64,000 nucleotides of DNA from Nannocystis pusilla (GCF_020073745.1 NZ_JAIRAU010000011.1:186001-250000), one strand, 5' to 3'. Positions 1 through 9,466 are shown, numbered from the stretch's first letter. Made by a program: numbers and translations. The notes: generated by a model not told the origin, from the letters alone.

Positions 1-62
1 AATGGGGGTCCGAGGTTATCTCGGTACGCCTCTATCGACGAACCCACGAGAACGGAGCACCT

Positions 63-1268
63 ATGATCCTCCACAACACAACTATCCTCTGCACGAGCCT
101 GGCGCTCGCCGTCCCCGCCCTCCGCGACTGCGATGTCGATGTCGATGTCGATGTCGTCGATATCGACAAGCACGACGAGCACGACAAGCCCGACTACAAG
201 CCGCCGGCGTTCGATCTGTGCGTCAACCCGGGCGGCACCAAGCACTGCTATCCCAGTGTCCAGGAGGCCGTGGACGACGCCGAGCCAGGCGACGTCATCT
301 TCGTGTTCGCCGGCGAGTACGTGGAGGACGTGACCATTCCGATTCCGCTCACCCTCCGCGGCGAGGGCGCCGGGACATGTGGGCCCGAACGGGACTTCGC
401 TTCAGCCTACGAGTCGCTTATCAATGGCAGAGTCACCATCACGGCGCCCGACGTCACCCTCGACGGCTTCTCGCTGACGGTCGAGCCGTCCGGCTCGGGC
501 TTCCGAGTCGGGGTGCGGGTCCAGATCGACGGCGACAACGCGGCGATCGTCAACAACATCATTCATGGCATCGTGTCCGACGGCAGCACCACGAGTGACA
601 ACGCCCAGGGGATCTACCTCGAGAACGGACCCGACGACGTCGCCATCGTCTGCAACGACATCTCACGCATCGAAGGCTTCGGCTCGACCAAGGGCATCTT
701 CATCGGCGATTCCAGCTCCGTCGACGGGAGCGTGGGCATCCTGATCAAGAGGAACGAGATCCACGACATCGAGAGCAGAGGCCGCGGCGGGTACGCGATC
801 CTCGCCAACAACGGCGCCGGGGTCGTCAACGGCGGGGGCGCGTCCATCGAGATCCTCGACAACAAGATCCAGGACATCATCGGCGGTAGCGATCCGCTGG
901 TGACGACCGGCTGGGCCCACGCGATCGGCCTCGAGTGCGACACGCCGGCCTCGAAGGTGCTCCACAACCAGATCTCCGACATCCGGGATCTGACGGCGCC
1001 GCTCGACGAGGTGGCGGTGTTCTTCGAAGCCAACCCCTCGTTCACTCAAGTCCCGGTCAACAAGAACCAGTTCGAGATGGTCGCTCTCGGCATCGCCTTG
1101 CATTCGAACCTCAACCCGGTGCCCGGGTGGGTCGACGGCACTTGCAACTGGTGGGGCGCCGCCAACGGCCCCGGCTTCGTCGGGGGAGGCAACGGGGTCG
1201 GCGTCGGCCCCAAGGTCGACTTCGATCCGTGGCTCATCAGCCCGAACGGTCCCTGCAGCGGAACCTGA
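63..1268 (+). CDS. Secreted right-handed beta-helix (pectin-lyase-like) protein
   Basis: 401 aa from the first ATG. The N-terminus is hydrophobic (about residues 4-20) and ends near a Cys, so export is likely, although the lipobox is poor. A short run of alternating Val-Asp follows, then the body: an Asp/Asn/Gly-rich chain with evenly spaced Ile/Val and Asn turns, as in parallel beta-helix (PbH1/NosD-type) proteins. The late motif CNWWGAANGPG is typical of such surface beta-helix proteins. No catalytic residues could be assigned, so the substrate (polysaccharide, adhesion partner) is unknown. The fold call rests on repeat texture and the NWWG motif. Confidence 0.75.
   Translation: MILHNTTILCTSLALAVPALRDCDVDVDVDVVDIDKHDEHDKPDYKPPAFDLCVNPGGTKHCYPSVQEAVDDAEPGDVIFVFAGEYVEDVTIPIPLTLRGEGAGTCGPERDFASAYESLINGRVTITAPDVTLDGFSLTVEPSGSGFRVGVRVQIDGDNAAIVNNIIHGIVSDGSTTSDNAQGIYLENGPDDVAIVCNDISRIEGFGSTKGIFIGDSSSVDGSVGILIKRNEIHDIESRGRGGYAILANNGAGVVNGGGASIEILDNKIQDIIGGSDPLVTTGWAHAIGLECDTPASKVLHNQISDIRDLTAPLDEVAVFFEANPSFTQVPVNKNQFEMVALGIALHSNLNPVPGWVDGTCNWWGAANGPGFVGGGNGVGVGPKVDFDPWLISPNGPCSGT
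132..155 (+). repeat. 6-bp microsatellite (GATGTC)4 inside the beta-helix gene
   Basis: Four perfect copies of GATGTC, followed by GTC GAT ATC, encode a Val-Asp run just after the signal sequence. The period is a multiple of three, so copy-number changes would alter linker length without breaking the frame. Confidence 0.85.
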
Positions 1269-1353
1269 TGCGCGCAGGACCGGCGGTCCCAGAGGACAGC
1301 CGACATCACTCGGCTCTGGACTGCGAGGTCCCGGGCTGTCGGTGCTGGGAACC

Positions 1354-1377
1354 GCTGCTGTCCTGCGGGACAGTTGC
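1354..1377. terminator. Hairpin downstream of the beta-helix gene
   Basis: The arms CTGTCC and GGACAG pair around the tetraloop TGCG and extend outward with a G-T pair, one mismatch and two more pairs. It lies about 90 bp after the beta-helix stop and about 190 bp before the next start. There is no T-run, so terminator activity is inferred from position and stem only. The remaining 1269-1564 shows no gene. Confidence 0.45.
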
Positions 1378-1564
1378 CCGCCGGCGCTGACGTGGCGGAC
1401 CGGGCCCGCCTGCGCTCGAGCGACGAGCGCACTCGTCGAGGTCGCCGCGATTGTCGCTCGCGTCTGCGGTGGACTGCGATCGTGCCGCGCAAGGTCGCAT
1501 CGCGCCCGGCCACGCGGCTGCCGTCGAAGCCAGGAGCGCGTCATGCTGGGGCCGATCGTGTAGG

Positions 1565-2269
1565 ATGCGCTCCGTGACGCGCCCCGAATCGATGCCACTC
1601 CAGCTGCTCGCCGAGAGCATGATCGAGCTCCCCGCCGGGGCGATCGTGCTGCGCGACGAGGGCACGAAGACCAACTGGCGGGTCGAGCTGGCGGCGTTTC
1701 GCCTGGCCGCGGTTCCGGTGACCCGTGAGCTCTATGCGGCCATCGCCGGCGAGGCGCCCGCGAGCGCGGCGGGTCCGCGCACGCCGGTGACGGAGGTGTC
1801 GTGGAACGAGGCGGTGCGGTGCTGCAACGCGCTCTCGCGCGCGGTCGGGCTGCAGCCCTGCTACACGCTCGGCGACGACCCCGAGGGGCGCGACGTGGTG
1901 TGCGACTGGCGGGCCGACGGGTATCGCCTGCCGTCCGAGGCGGAGTGGGAGTACGCGTGCCGGGCCGGGAGCGCCGACGTGCGTTACGGCGAGCTCGACG
2001 AGATTGCCTGGTACCACGACAACTCCGGCGGTCGGGTGCACGACGTCGCGACCCGGGCCCCGAACGCGTGGGGCCTGTACGACACGATCGGCAACGTGTG
2101 GGAGTGGTGCTGGGACGTCTACGACCCCTCGGTCTACGGACCCTACCGCGTGTTCCGCGGCGGCGGCTGGAACGACCCACCGCGCGGCTGCCGGGCCTCG
2201 TGCCGCCGCAAGAGCCACCCGACCTTCCGCATCGACGACCTCGGGTTCCGCCTCGCCCGCTCGCGCTGA
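1565..2269 (+). CDS. Formylglycine-generating-enzyme-family (SUMF1/FGE-sulfatase domain) protein
   Basis: 234 aa from the ATG at 1565; codons upstream in the same frame look non-coding. Family marks are visible in order: VTEVSWNEAVRCCNALS, RLPSEAEWEYACRAG, a GLYDTIGNVWEWCWD block, FRGGGWND and the terminal GFRLAR. These are the core motifs of the FGE/SUMF1 superfamily. True FGE matures sulfatases, while other members act in ergothioneine synthesis or ligand binding. Two Cys occur in the late CRASC segment where FGE places its active-site pair, but the spacing differs, so oxidase activity is uncertain. No sulfatase is adjacent. There is no signal peptide, so it is probably cytoplasmic. Confidence 0.85.
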   Translation: MRSVTRPESMPLQLLAESMIELPAGAIVLRDEGTKTNWRVELAAFRLAAVPVTRELYAAIAGEAPASAAGPRTPVTEVSWNEAVRCCNALSRAVGLQPCYTLGDDPEGRDVVCDWRADGYRLPSEAEWEYACRAGSADVRYGELDEIAWYHDNSGGRVHDVATRAPNAWGLYDTIGNVWEWCWDVYDPSVYGPYRVFRGGGWNDPPRGCRASCRRKSHPTFRIDDLGFRLARSR

Positions 2270-2280
2270 CTACGATGATT

Positions 2281-2308
2281 CGCGGGACGGCTGCGAAGCT
2301 GTCCCGCG
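2281..2308. terminator. Bidirectional hairpin between convergent genes
   Basis: Twelve-nt arms pair around the loop GCGA: CGCGGGAC pairs with GTCCCGCG, and GGCT with AGCT (one G-T). It lies between the ends of the converging FGE-family and SMP-30-like genes, 12 bp from each stop. Position and perfect pairing support a shared terminator. Confidence 0.75.
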
Positions 2309-2320
2309 AGACAGGTTCGC

Positions 2321-3439
2321 TCAGGCGCCGGCGACCTTGAGGCGGATCCGGTAGACCCGCGCCTGCGCGGTGATGAACAGAGCCTTGCCGTCGGGGTCGC
2401 CGAACTTGCAATTGGTCACCTGCTCCGGGACCTCGATCGTGCCGAGCACGGTCGCGTCGGGCGTGACCACGCGGACGCCGCCGCCGCCGCTCACATAGAG
2501 GTCGCCGAAGGCGTCCACGGCCATGCCGTCGGGGTTGCCCGGCAGGTCGCTCTGGAGATCGACGAACACCTCGCCGCCGACGGCGTGGCCGTCAGCCTCG
2601 ACGGTGAACACGCGGACGTGCTCGCCGTTGGTGTCGGCGACGTACAGGAGGCTCTCGTCGGGCGACAGGGCGATGCCGTTGGGGCGGTCGAAGTCGTCGG
2701 CGACCAGCGAAATCTGGCCCTGCGGGTCGACGCGGAACACGCCCTGAAAGTCGAGCTCCTGCTGGTTGGGCTGGATCCCGTAGGGCGGGTCGGTGAAGTA
2801 GATCGTGCCGTCGGAGCGGATCGCCAGGTCGTTGGGGCTGTTCAAGCGCTGGCCCTCGAACTCGTCGACGACGGTCTCGGCGTCCGGGTCGCCGATCGTG
2901 CGGCGGGAGATCCGTCGCCCGCCGTGCTCGCCGGCCACCAGGCGCCCCATGGCGTCGAAGGCCAGGCCGTTGGAGTTGCCGCTCGGCGTGATGAAGGCGC
3001 TCGGCTGCTCGCCCTCGGCCCAGCGGAAGATCGTGTTGGCCGGGATGTCGCTGTAGAGCAGGTAACCCTCGGGGTTCCAGATCGGGCCCTCGGTGAACAT
3101 GTGGCCGTCGGCGATGAGCTCGAGCTCGCCGTCGACGATGTCGGCGAGCGACATCGGCGGGTCGACCGCGCCGGTGGTGCTGGTGCCGGTCGGATCGGTG
3201 GTCGTGCTGGTCGTGGCGGTGGTCGGCGGCTCGCCGGTGGTCGGGTCCGCGGTGCTCGTCGGCGCGGTCGACGTCGGCGTGTCGGTGGCGCCGGTCGTCG
3301 TCGTCGTCGTGTCGCTGCCGGTCGCGTCGGTCTCGCTCGCGTCGGTGCTCGTGCTCGTCCCGGTGCCGGTGTCGGTCTCGCCGGAACTGCCGCCGCACGC
3401 GAGCGCGAGCGAAAACATCCATGATACGCGCTTCATCAT
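2321..3439 (-). CDS. SMP-30/gluconolactonase-like beta-propeller lipoprotein
   Basis: 372 aa. An N-terminal signal with lipobox LALAC precedes a Thr/Ser/Asp low-complexity linker (about residues 20-95), the usual outer-surface lipoprotein architecture of these bacteria. The rest is a six-bladed SMP-30/LRE-type propeller with the typical motifs FTEGPIWNPEG, SNGLAFDAMGRL, LNSPNDLAIRSDGTIYFTDP, RPNGIALSPDESLLYVAD and GNPDGMAVDAFGDLYV. Family members are lactonases or metal-dependent esterases; E and N/D residues at the expected metal positions are present. The exact substrate is unknown. It converges with the FGE-family gene across a strong hairpin. Confidence 0.85.
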   Translation of the reverse strand: MMKRVSWMFSLALACGGSSGETDTGTGTSTSTDASETDATGSDTTTTTTGATDTPTSTAPTSTADPTTGEPPTTATTSTTTDPTGTSTTGAVDPPMSLADIVDGELELIADGHMFTEGPIWNPEGYLLYSDIPANTIFRWAEGEQPSAFITPSGNSNGLAFDAMGRLVAGEHGGRRISRRTIGDPDAETVVDEFEGQRLNSPNDLAIRSDGTIYFTDPPYGIQPNQQELDFQGVFRVDPQGQISLVADDFDRPNGIALSPDESLLYVADTNGEHVRVFTVEADGHAVGGEVFVDLQSDLPGNPDGMAVDAFGDLYVSGGGGVRVVTPDATVLGTIEVPEQVTNCKFGDPDGKALFITAQARVYRIRLKVAGA

Positions 3440-3516
3440 GACGACCCAGGTATCACGCCGGCGCCGCGGACGAAAGCCGCGTGGCGCTCGCGCGAGCCGC
3501 GGGCTACAGTGCGCTC

Positions 3517-4080
3517 ATGGCGAAGGTCGGGCTGGTCGCGCTCATCGACATGGACGGTACCCTCTGCGATTACCAGGGCGCGCTGGTGCGCGACCTGGAG
3601 ACCCTGCGGGGGCCCGCCGATCCGCCGCTGGGTGGCGAGGACGACAGCCCGCCGTGGCTGCGCGCGCGCGAGACGGTGATCCGGCGTCAGCCCGGCTGGT
3701 GGCGCTCGCTGCCGCGGCACCAGCTCGGCTTCGACGTACTCGCCGAATTGCAGGCGCTGCGCTTCGAGATCCACGTGCTGACGAAGGGCCCGGTCAACAC
3801 GCCGAGCGCCTGGACCGAGAAGCTCGAGTGGTGCCAGCAGCACCTGCCCGGCGTACCGGTGACGATCACGATGGACAAGGGCCTCGTCTACGGCAAGGTC
3901 CTGGTCGACGACTACCCGCCCTACGTCGAGCGCTGGCTGGAGTGGCGACCGCGCGGGCTGGTGGTGCTGCCGGCCCAGCCGTGGAACCGCGGCTTCTCCC
4001 ACCCCAACGCGATCCGCTACGACGGCAGCAACCTGCACGAGATCCGCGCGGCGCTGCGGCGGCTGTGCGAGGCCGAGTGA
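3517..4080 (+). CDS. 5'(3')-deoxyribonucleotidase-like HAD phosphatase
   Basis: 187 aa from the ATG at 3517. The HAD motif I DMDGTL lies at residues 11-16, with nucleophile and acid/base Asp. It is followed by a cap region with HVLTKGP (motif II position) and a late KVLVDDYPPY segment supplying the acidic metal ligands. This arrangement and length fit the NT5C family of 5'(3')-deoxyribonucleotidases that dephosphorylate dNMPs and small phosphates. Cytoplasmic, with no partner gene nearby. A 14-bp repeat array begins right after the stop and may serve as its terminator. Confidence 0.8.
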   Translation: MAKVGLVALIDMDGTLCDYQGALVRDLETLRGPADPPLGGEDDSPPWLRARETVIRRQPGWWRSLPRHQLGFDVLAELQALRFEIHVLTKGPVNTPSAWTEKLEWCQQHLPGVPVTITMDKGLVYGKVLVDDYPPYVERWLEWRPRGLVVLPAQPWNRGFSHPNAIRYDGSNLHEIRAALRRLCEAE

Positions 4081-4081
4081 T

Positions 4082-4123
4082 GCATGGTCCTCAAGACATG
4101 TTTAATTCGACATATCTTATGAT
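4082..4123. repeat. 14-bp periodic array, 3 units (after HAD gene)
   Basis: Cores GCATG, ACATG and ACATA start at 4082, 4096 and 4110, exactly 14 bp apart. It belongs to the dispersed family described in the findings and lies directly behind the stop codon at 4080. It is AT-richer than its surroundings. Confidence 0.8.
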
Positions 4124-4687
4124 AGGCGCGCATCAGAGCTCCGCTGCGACGCCGGCGATCGCTACACGGGCGTGATCGAGCTGGATGCACGACGGCATCG
4201 AATCCTCCAGCCCGTGCCGCCTCGGCGACGCCCCAGCGGGGACCCCGAAAAGCCCGTCCGGGTCCCCGGGAGCGGACCGCGCGAATCGCTCGCGCCGGGC
4301 CCGGAGCAGCTCGCCAAAAATTCTCGGGATCAACTTCGCCTCACCGACGACTCCTGTCTTGCTCGCCCCGCTCTCCGGCGCGAGACGCACGAGAAGCGTC
4401 TGATGAGGATTCGTTCGATCGCCACGAAGATCTTCTTGAGCGCCAATCTGCACGGCCGGCACGTCGACCGCGATCACGGGAGCCGCGATCCCCGCGTCGT
4501 TCGGCCCCGCGCTGTATGCGCTAGACGGCGAGCGAGGATCCTCGCGCGCCTTGCCCGGGCGACGTCCGAACCAGCCTGATACGGCCCACGTTCGGCTGCG
4601 CCGACGGCGGCCGCGAGCGGACCTCGGCGCCGCGAAGTTCTCCACTGTGACCATTCCGAATTGAACGACACCACGAGAAACGACACC
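4124..4687. other. Intergenic stretch without a recognisable gene
   Basis: About 560 bp between the 14-bp array and the Cys-rich repeat protein. The frames present give low-complexity Arg/Ala/Ser-rich translations with no domain signature. Any promoter for the next gene must lie here, but no convincing -35/-10 pair was identified. Confidence 0.5.
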
Positions 4688-6154
4688 ATGTCCACGAAGT
4701 TCAGCATTCATCACTCCTTCCACGCCGGTCTCCTCGCGGCTGCGCTGCAGTTCGTCACCCCCGGTTGCGACGGCGAGGTCGCCGTCTCGATCAACGTCGA
4801 CGGGCCGTCCGGCCCGTCTTGGGGCACCTGCGGCAACGGCCTGCTCGAAGCCGGCGAGCAATGCGACGACGGCGCGGCCAACGGCCCCGGCCAGGTCTGT
4901 CGCACCAACTGCCAGTTCAACACCTGCGGCGACGGCGAGCTCAGCCCGCACGAGGAGTGCGACGACGGACAGGGCAACGGCAACGACGCCGCCTGCACCG
5001 CCCAATGTAAGCACAACGTCTGCGGCGACGGCCTCGTCGGTCCGGACGAGGTCTGCGACGACGGCAACGACGACGAAGACGACTGGTGCAGCAACACCTG
5101 CGCGCTGCCGACCTGCGGCGACGGCGTCGTCCAGGCCGAGGAGGACTGCGACGACGGCAACGCCGTCGACGACGACGAATGCCGCAACGACTGCACCGCC
5201 CCCGTCTGCGGCGACGGGCTCGTCCAGCCCGGCGAGGCCTGCGACGCCGGCCCTGGCAACAGCGACGCCGGCGATTGCACCCTCGCCTGCGCCCTCGCCA
5301 CCTGCGGCGACGGCCGCGTCCACATCGAGGGCAGCGGCGTCGAGGAGTGCGACGACGGCGTCGACAACGGCCCCGGCCACGCCTGCCTCGCCGGGTGCGT
5401 CCTCAACGTGTGCGGCGACGGCGACCTCGGCCCGGACGAGGAGTGCGACGACGGCAACGCCGTCAGCGGCGACGACTGCAGCCCCCTGTGTGCATTCGAG
5501 GAGTGCGGCAACGGCGTCCTCGATCCCGGCGAGCAATGCGACGACGGCGAGGACAACGGCCCCAATGGGGCCTGCCGCATCAACTGCACCCCCGCGTTGT
5601 GCGGCGACGGCATCCTCGCGGTCGTCGAGGCCTGCGACGACGGCAACAACGTCAGCGGCGACGGTTGCAACGCCAATTGCACGCTGCCCAAGCGCGTGTT
5701 CGTCTCCAGCACCGTGTACACCGGCAACATGGGCGGGCTCGCCGGCGCCGCGGCGGCCTGCAACGCTCGCGCCGCCGCGGCAGGCCTCGGCGGCACCTGG
5801 GACGCCTGGCTCAGCAGCGCCACGAGCACCCCGCAGACGCGCTTCACCCCGACGACCACCGGTTACGCGCGGGTCGACGGCGTGATCATCGCCGACGACT
5901 GGGCGGACCTCCTCGACGGCACGCTCGACGCGCCCATCAGCCTCACCGAGTTCGGCGTCACTGTCTCCTCCAGCGTGTGGACCGGCACCAACCCCGACGG
6001 CACCGCGGGCCTCTACATGTGCCAGGGCTTCACCACGACCGAGACCTACCACGGCGATGTCGGCACCTCCTCCTCGGCCCTTTCGACCTGGTCGAAGAGC
6101 GCGAGTCCTAATCCGTGCTCCTCTTCGCGGCGCATCTACTGCTTCGAGCAGTAG
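4688..6154 (+). CDS. Exported Cys-rich repeat protein with C-terminal DUF1554 domain
   Basis: 488 aa from the ATG at 4688 (a TTG 27 bp upstream is in frame). The N-terminus is hydrophobic and followed by a Cys, so it is probably an exported lipoprotein. Residues about 45-335 hold nine copies of the myxobacterial Cys-rich repeat (CGDG/CGNG...EECDDGN...C; DUF4215 type), rich in Asp and likely disulfide-bonded and Ca-binding. The last about 150 residues, starting near [16 protein letters not shown] and ending in [10 protein letters not shown], match DUF1554, a C-type-lectin/endostatin-like domain of surface proteins. Likely an extracellular binding or adhesion protein; the ligand is unknown. Confidence 0.8.
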   Translation: MSTKFSIHHSFHAGLLAAALQFVTPGCDGEVAVSINVDGPSGPSWGTCGNGLLEAGEQCDDGAANGPGQVCRTNCQFNTCGDGELSPHEECDDGQGNGNDAACTAQCKHNVCGDGLVGPDEVCDDGNDDEDDWCSNTCALPTCGDGVVQAEEDCDDGNAVDDDECRNDCTAPVCGDGLVQPGEACDAGPGNSDAGDCTLACALATCGDGRVHIEGSGVEECDDGVDNGPGHACLAGCVLNVCGDGDLGPDEECDDGNAVSGDDCSPLCAFEECGNGVLDPGEQCDDGEDNGPNGACRINCTPALCGDGILAVVEACDDGNNVSGDGCNANCTLPKRVFVSSTVYTGNMGGLAGAAAACNARAAAAGLGGTWDAWLSSATSTPQTRFTPTTTGYARVDGVIIADDWADLLDGTLDAPISLTEFGVTVSSSVWTGTNPDGTAGLYMCQGFTTTETYHGDVGTSSSALSTWSKSASPNPCSSSRRIYCFEQ

Positions 6155-6262
6155 GAGAGAGTCGACTTCCGGCAGAGATTCCCAGCACTCACGAGCGCTC
6201 GGAGTCGCTGCCGCCCACGAGGTTGACGGGGATGTCGGCACCGCTGCCGGCGTCGGCCTCGC

Positions 6263-7024
6263 TCAGAAGACGTATTGCAGCGCCGGGTCCCAGCCGAGCA
6301 GCTGGATGTCGACCGGTGAGGGGCCGAAGCTCTGCGTCGGCGTCAGGTCGAACGCGCGCTCCTCGCTGATGAATGCCAGGCAGGCGTCGCCGTGGGCGTC
6401 GTGGTGGACGGCGAGCTTGATGAAGTCGGTGTCGAGGACGACCCCGTCGAAGCACAGGGTGAATTCGTGGATCTCGCACCCGCCGCCGTAGGCGACCTCG
6501 AGCACCAGCTCATCCCCGACGATTTTCGCCGTGTTGATGTCGAACGGGTCACCCGCCCCGAGGTCGGTGCAATTGGGCAAGGCATCACCGCCGGTGTCGC
6601 CGGTGGTCGACGTGCCGTCGGTGGTCGTGCTCGTCGTGTCGGCCGTGTCCGAGCCCGTGGCGGTCGTGTCGCCGGTGTCGGCGCTGGTCGTGCTCGTCGT
6701 GTCGCCGGTGTCGCCGGTGTCGCTGGTCGTCGCCAGCGTCGTCTCGAAGGTCGTCTCGGGCCCGCTGGTCGGAGCGCAGCGGTTGCACTCCCACTGGCCC
6801 GCGTCGGAGCAGACGCAGAAGTCGCAGCCGCCGTCGCCCTCGTTGGTTTCGCCTGGGGTGCACTCCGGCGTGGTGGTGGTCGAGCCGGTGTCCGTCGAGG
6901 TGCTCGTGGTCGCGGTGCCGGTCGAGCCGGTGTCGCCGCCGCCGGGCTCGGGTCCGCACGCGAGGGTGACGAGTGCGACGAGGACCGCCGCGGGGAGATG
7001 GCGAGGAAGGCAAGCCAAATGCAT
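6263..7024 (-). CDS. Lipoprotein with Thr/Ser/Asp linker, unknown function
   Basis: 253 aa starting at MHLACLPRHL; an upstream in-frame ATG at 7087 would bury the signal sequence. The lipobox LVTLAC is at about residues 16-21. A Thr-Asp-rich linker follows, interrupted by a small Cys module (C...CDFCVC...C) that resembles a knot. The C-terminal domain of about 110 aa (from NCTDLGAGDPF to the end) contains alternating hydrophobic segments and is probably beta-rich. I do not recognise the family. Confidence 0.7.
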   Translation of the reverse strand: MHLACLPRHLPAAVLVALVTLACGPEPGGGDTGSTGTATTSTSTDTGSTTTTPECTPGETNEGDGGCDFCVCSDAGQWECNRCAPTSGPETTFETTLATTSDTGDTGDTTSTTSADTGDTTATGSDTADTTSTTTDGTSTTGDTGGDALPNCTDLGAGDPFDINTAKIVGDELVLEVAYGGGCEIHEFTLCFDGVVLDTDFIKLAVHHDAHGDACLAFISEERAFDLTPTQSFGPSPVDIQLLGWDPALQYVF

Positions 7025-7100
7025 CCGCGGAGCATAGCCTGTCGGGGCGAGGCCAGCCCAGCGCACCCGCACGCGCCGGTCACTCACGCGCCGGAGCGGC

Positions 7101-8813
7101 TCAACGGGCCGCGCCGGTGAAGCGCAGGGCGACCAGGCTGTGCGGCGGCAGGGTCACCTGCACGCGCCCGCCGTCCTGCGCGAACTCGGTCGGCTCGACG
7201 TCGATCGGGTGGGCGTGCGTGTCGTGGTCGGCGGCCGGGGGGGCCCACCGGACGGCGGAGGAGGCGGTCCAGCCGGGCGGGAGGTCGAGCGAGAGGGTGT
7301 GGCTGCGCTCGAGGTCGCGGTGGAGGGCGACCAGGGTGCCAGCCTCGCCGGCGGGGTCGACGAACGCGGCGGCGTGGACCAGCGGGACGGAGAGCTTGCC
7401 TGACCCGACGGACATGTCCTGATGGACCTGTTTGTTGAACTCGAGCGGGGCGGTGCGCTCGAGCAGGTGCTCGCCGACGAGGCGGGTGGCCACGTAGCTG
7501 GCCTGTGGCGCGGCGGCGCCGTTCGGGCCGCGGCGGAACGGGTTGTACCAGGGCTCGAGCAGCGGGTCGCGGTCGGGCGCGTCGAGGGTCTCGAACTCGA
7601 GCGCGGCGTGCTGGCACGCGGCCTCGACGCCGAGCTGGGCGTAGAACAGCAGCATGCCGGCGACGCCGAGGCCGACGACCGCCTCCCGACCGCGGGTGAA
7701 CCGACCGCGGAAGGCGGCGCCGGCGAGGTGGTACTCGGTGACGACGAGCTCGAGGCCGGGCCGGACCGCGTCGAGGGCTGCACGCGCGCGCGCGAAGCCG
7801 GGGCGGAACGCCTCGACGCCGGCGAGCGCGAAGAACAGGTCGTCGGGGTCGTCCCAGCCGAGCGGCCTGGCGTCGTCGAGGAGGTATTGATGGATCGCCG
7901 CGCCGGCGACCGCGGGTTCCTGCAGCAGCGGCGCGAGCGCCTGCACGGCCGCCTCGACCCCGCCCCACGCGTCCATCGACGCCTGCGACAGCGGGACCCA
8001 GAAGCGCGCCTCGGGCTCGACGGCCCGCACGGCGGCGACGTACTCGAGCGCGCGCGCGGCGTAGTCGGCCGCCGAGGAGCTGGGCCGATTGTGCCACCCG
8101 GGATCGCCGACGTGCGCCGCCGCGGGGTTGGCGTACGAATAGGGGGCGTCGGCGGCGTCATAGCCGGTGGTCCACGGCGCGTAGCTCTCGCTGCCGATCT
8201 CGAACTGGGTCTGCCGATACGGCTGGTCCTGCCCCCAGTGGTGGCGGGCGGCGACGTTGACGTCGGCGGCGTCGCTGCCGTTGAGGTGCGTGACGTAGGC
8301 GGCGGCCTCGCTGGCGGTACCTGACCCGAAGTTCAGGCCGACGATCGGCGCGGCGTCGGCGTCCTGCATCAGCGCGAAGTACTCGAAGGTCGCCATCGCA
8401 TCGCCGGCCGCGGGCGCGTGGCCGGGCTCGACGTAGCGGTAGAAGTGATAGCCGTCGCCGCCGCCGACGCCGTCGATCTGATCGGAGAAGCGCATCAGCG
8501 GCGCGCGCCCGTGGCCGGGCCGCGCGTCGGCCAACGCCTGCGCCGCCGCGACCACGACCGGCGTGCGCCACTCGGGGTGCAGCGGGTCGCCCTCCGGCGC
8601 GTAGGTGGTCCCGCGGCCGAGGTCCCAGCCGATGAGGTCGCCGACCGGCTCGCCGGGCCGGGTGAAGCCGAGCGTGGCGTGGACGTCGCCCATCGTCACC
8701 GGACCGTTGCCCGTCGAGCTGCTCAACGCGCCGAGGGTGGTCACCGACGGCGCGATCGAGTTGCACGCGAGCAAGAGCGCAGGGACAAGCGACGCGGCGC
8801 GACGCACGGGCAT
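7101..8813 (-). CDS. Clan GH-A-like glycoside hydrolase lipoprotein
   Basis: 570 aa. The signal carries the lipobox ALLLAC. The central 400 residues look like a TIM barrel: the strand-end motif FEIGSE sits where GH51/GH30-type enzymes carry their acid/base Glu, and LVVTEYHL sits where the nucleophile Glu is expected. A beta-sandwich-like tail ends in HSLVALRF, as in arabinofuranosidases and related enzymes. It probably cleaves extracellular polysaccharide at the cell surface. Substrate and exact GH family are not certain. Inside it (7411-7438) lies a two-unit 14-bp array that keeps the frame open and encodes part of KQVHQDMSVGSG. Confidence 0.7.
   Translation of the reverse strand: MPVRRAASLVPALLLACNSIAPSVTTLGALSSSTGNGPVTMGDVHATLGFTRPGEPVGDLIGWDLGRGTTYAPEGDPLHPEWRTPVVVAAAQALADARPGHGRAPLMRFSDQIDGVGGGDGYHFYRYVEPGHAPAAGDAMATFEYFALMQDADAAPIVGLNFGSGTASEAAAYVTHLNGSDAADVNVAARHHWGQDQPYRQTQFEIGSESYAPWTTGYDAADAPYSYANPAAAHVGDPGWHNRPSSSAADYAARALEYVAAVRAVEPEARFWVPLSQASMDAWGGVEAAVQALAPLLQEPAVAGAAIHQYLLDDARPLGWDDPDDLFFALAGVEAFRPGFARARAALDAVRPGLELVVTEYHLAGAAFRGRFTRGREAVVGLGVAGMLLFYAQLGVEAACQHAALEFETLDAPDRDPLLEPWYNPFRRGPNGAAAPQASYVATRLVGEHLLERTAPLEFNKQVHQDMSVGSGKLSVPLVHAAAFVDPAGEAGTLVALHRDLERSHTLSLDLPPGWTASSAVRWAPPAADHDTHAHPIDVEPTEFAQDGGRVQVTLPPHSLVALRFTGAAR
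7411..7438. repeat. 14-bp periodic array, 2 units, inside the hydrolase gene
   Basis: Cores ACATG at 7412 and ACCTG at 7426, 14 bp apart. The pair can fold as ACATGTCC-TGAT-GGACCTGT with one mismatch. It is intragenic, so it is not a terminator here. Confidence 0.7.
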
Positions 8814-8933
8814 CGCCCGGAAATACCACGATCAGGGATCGCCGGAGAAGGGCTTTCGCGCGACCGCAGGACGGGCCGCCCGCCGCGCGGGAGGTCGGGC
8901 CCCGGGGCCCATGCGCCCTCGCCTGCCCGCACG

Positions 8934-9320
8934 GTCCTCACATTCTCCGGCCTGGCCCTGCCCGCCTGTCCCGGACCGCAGACGGGCCCGGTCCCGCCGG
9001 AGCCGGCGGCGATCGCCGCCACGCCGGTCAGCGCCGACGTGCGACTGTTCGACGGCGAGGAGCTGGTCGAGCGCACGTCGGTGGCTGTCGGGGGCGACAC
9101 GATCGTCGCCGTCGATCCCGACGTCCGCGTGGTCGACCCGGCGACGCGGGTCGACGGCCGCGACCTGAGCTCGCTGCCCGGCCTGATCGCCGCGCACACG
9201 CACAGGCGACCTCGAGCCCACGGCCTCGGCGCACCGTTCTTCGGCGCGATCGACGACGTGCGGCTCGAGTCGACGCAGGTCCGGCGAGCCCAATCCGCGC
9301 TTGATCGGACCCTGGCATGA
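8934..9320 (+). pseudogene. Amidohydrolase N-terminal fragment (decayed)
   Basis: The frame reads like the start of an exported imidazolonepropionase-like amidohydrolase. A short hydrophobic stretch ending ...LPAC is followed by VRLFDGEELVERTSVAV, then LSSLPGLIAAHTH, which carries the first metal-binding HxH of the superfamily. After this the similarity ends and the frame stops at 9320. The catalytic barrel and remaining His/Asp ligands are missing, and no good start codon precedes the fragment. Best read as a deletion remnant. 8814-9466 holds no intact gene. Confidence 0.65.
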
Positions 9321-9375
9321 TCGGCCGCGGCGATTCGATCGTCGACCCGGACGTGCGTCACATTCGCGCGGCAGC

Positions 9376-9414
9376 TTGACTTCCGCGCTGGCGTCATTTA
9401 GACGTTCATCTAGG
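9376..9414 (+). promoter_or_regulatory. Orphan promoter-like element facing the ArsR gene's 3' end
   Basis: TTGACTTC at 9376 and CATTTAGA at 9395, followed by GTTCATCTAGG, which forms a near-palindrome TAGACG/CATCTA. The same two boxes with almost the same spacing occur at 9851-9876 in front of the SDR gene. No gene starts downstream on this strand, so this looks like a leftover or antisense promoter. Confidence 0.4.
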
Positions 9415-9466
9415 CGTCGAAATGTCAGGAAACGGACGATGGGCGGGCCTGGGTCGCCGGCGGGGC

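Noticed and set aside
3481-3516. Earlier GTG start for the HAD phosphatase gene
   Set aside because: The ATG at 3517 puts the DMDGTL motif at the usual distance from the N-terminus.
4133-6241. 700-residue open frame on the minus strand opposite the Cys-rich repeat gene
   Set aside because: It is the antisense of a repetitive GC-rich gene; its Val/Ala/Gly-rich translation has no domain, while the plus strand shows nine clear Cys repeats.
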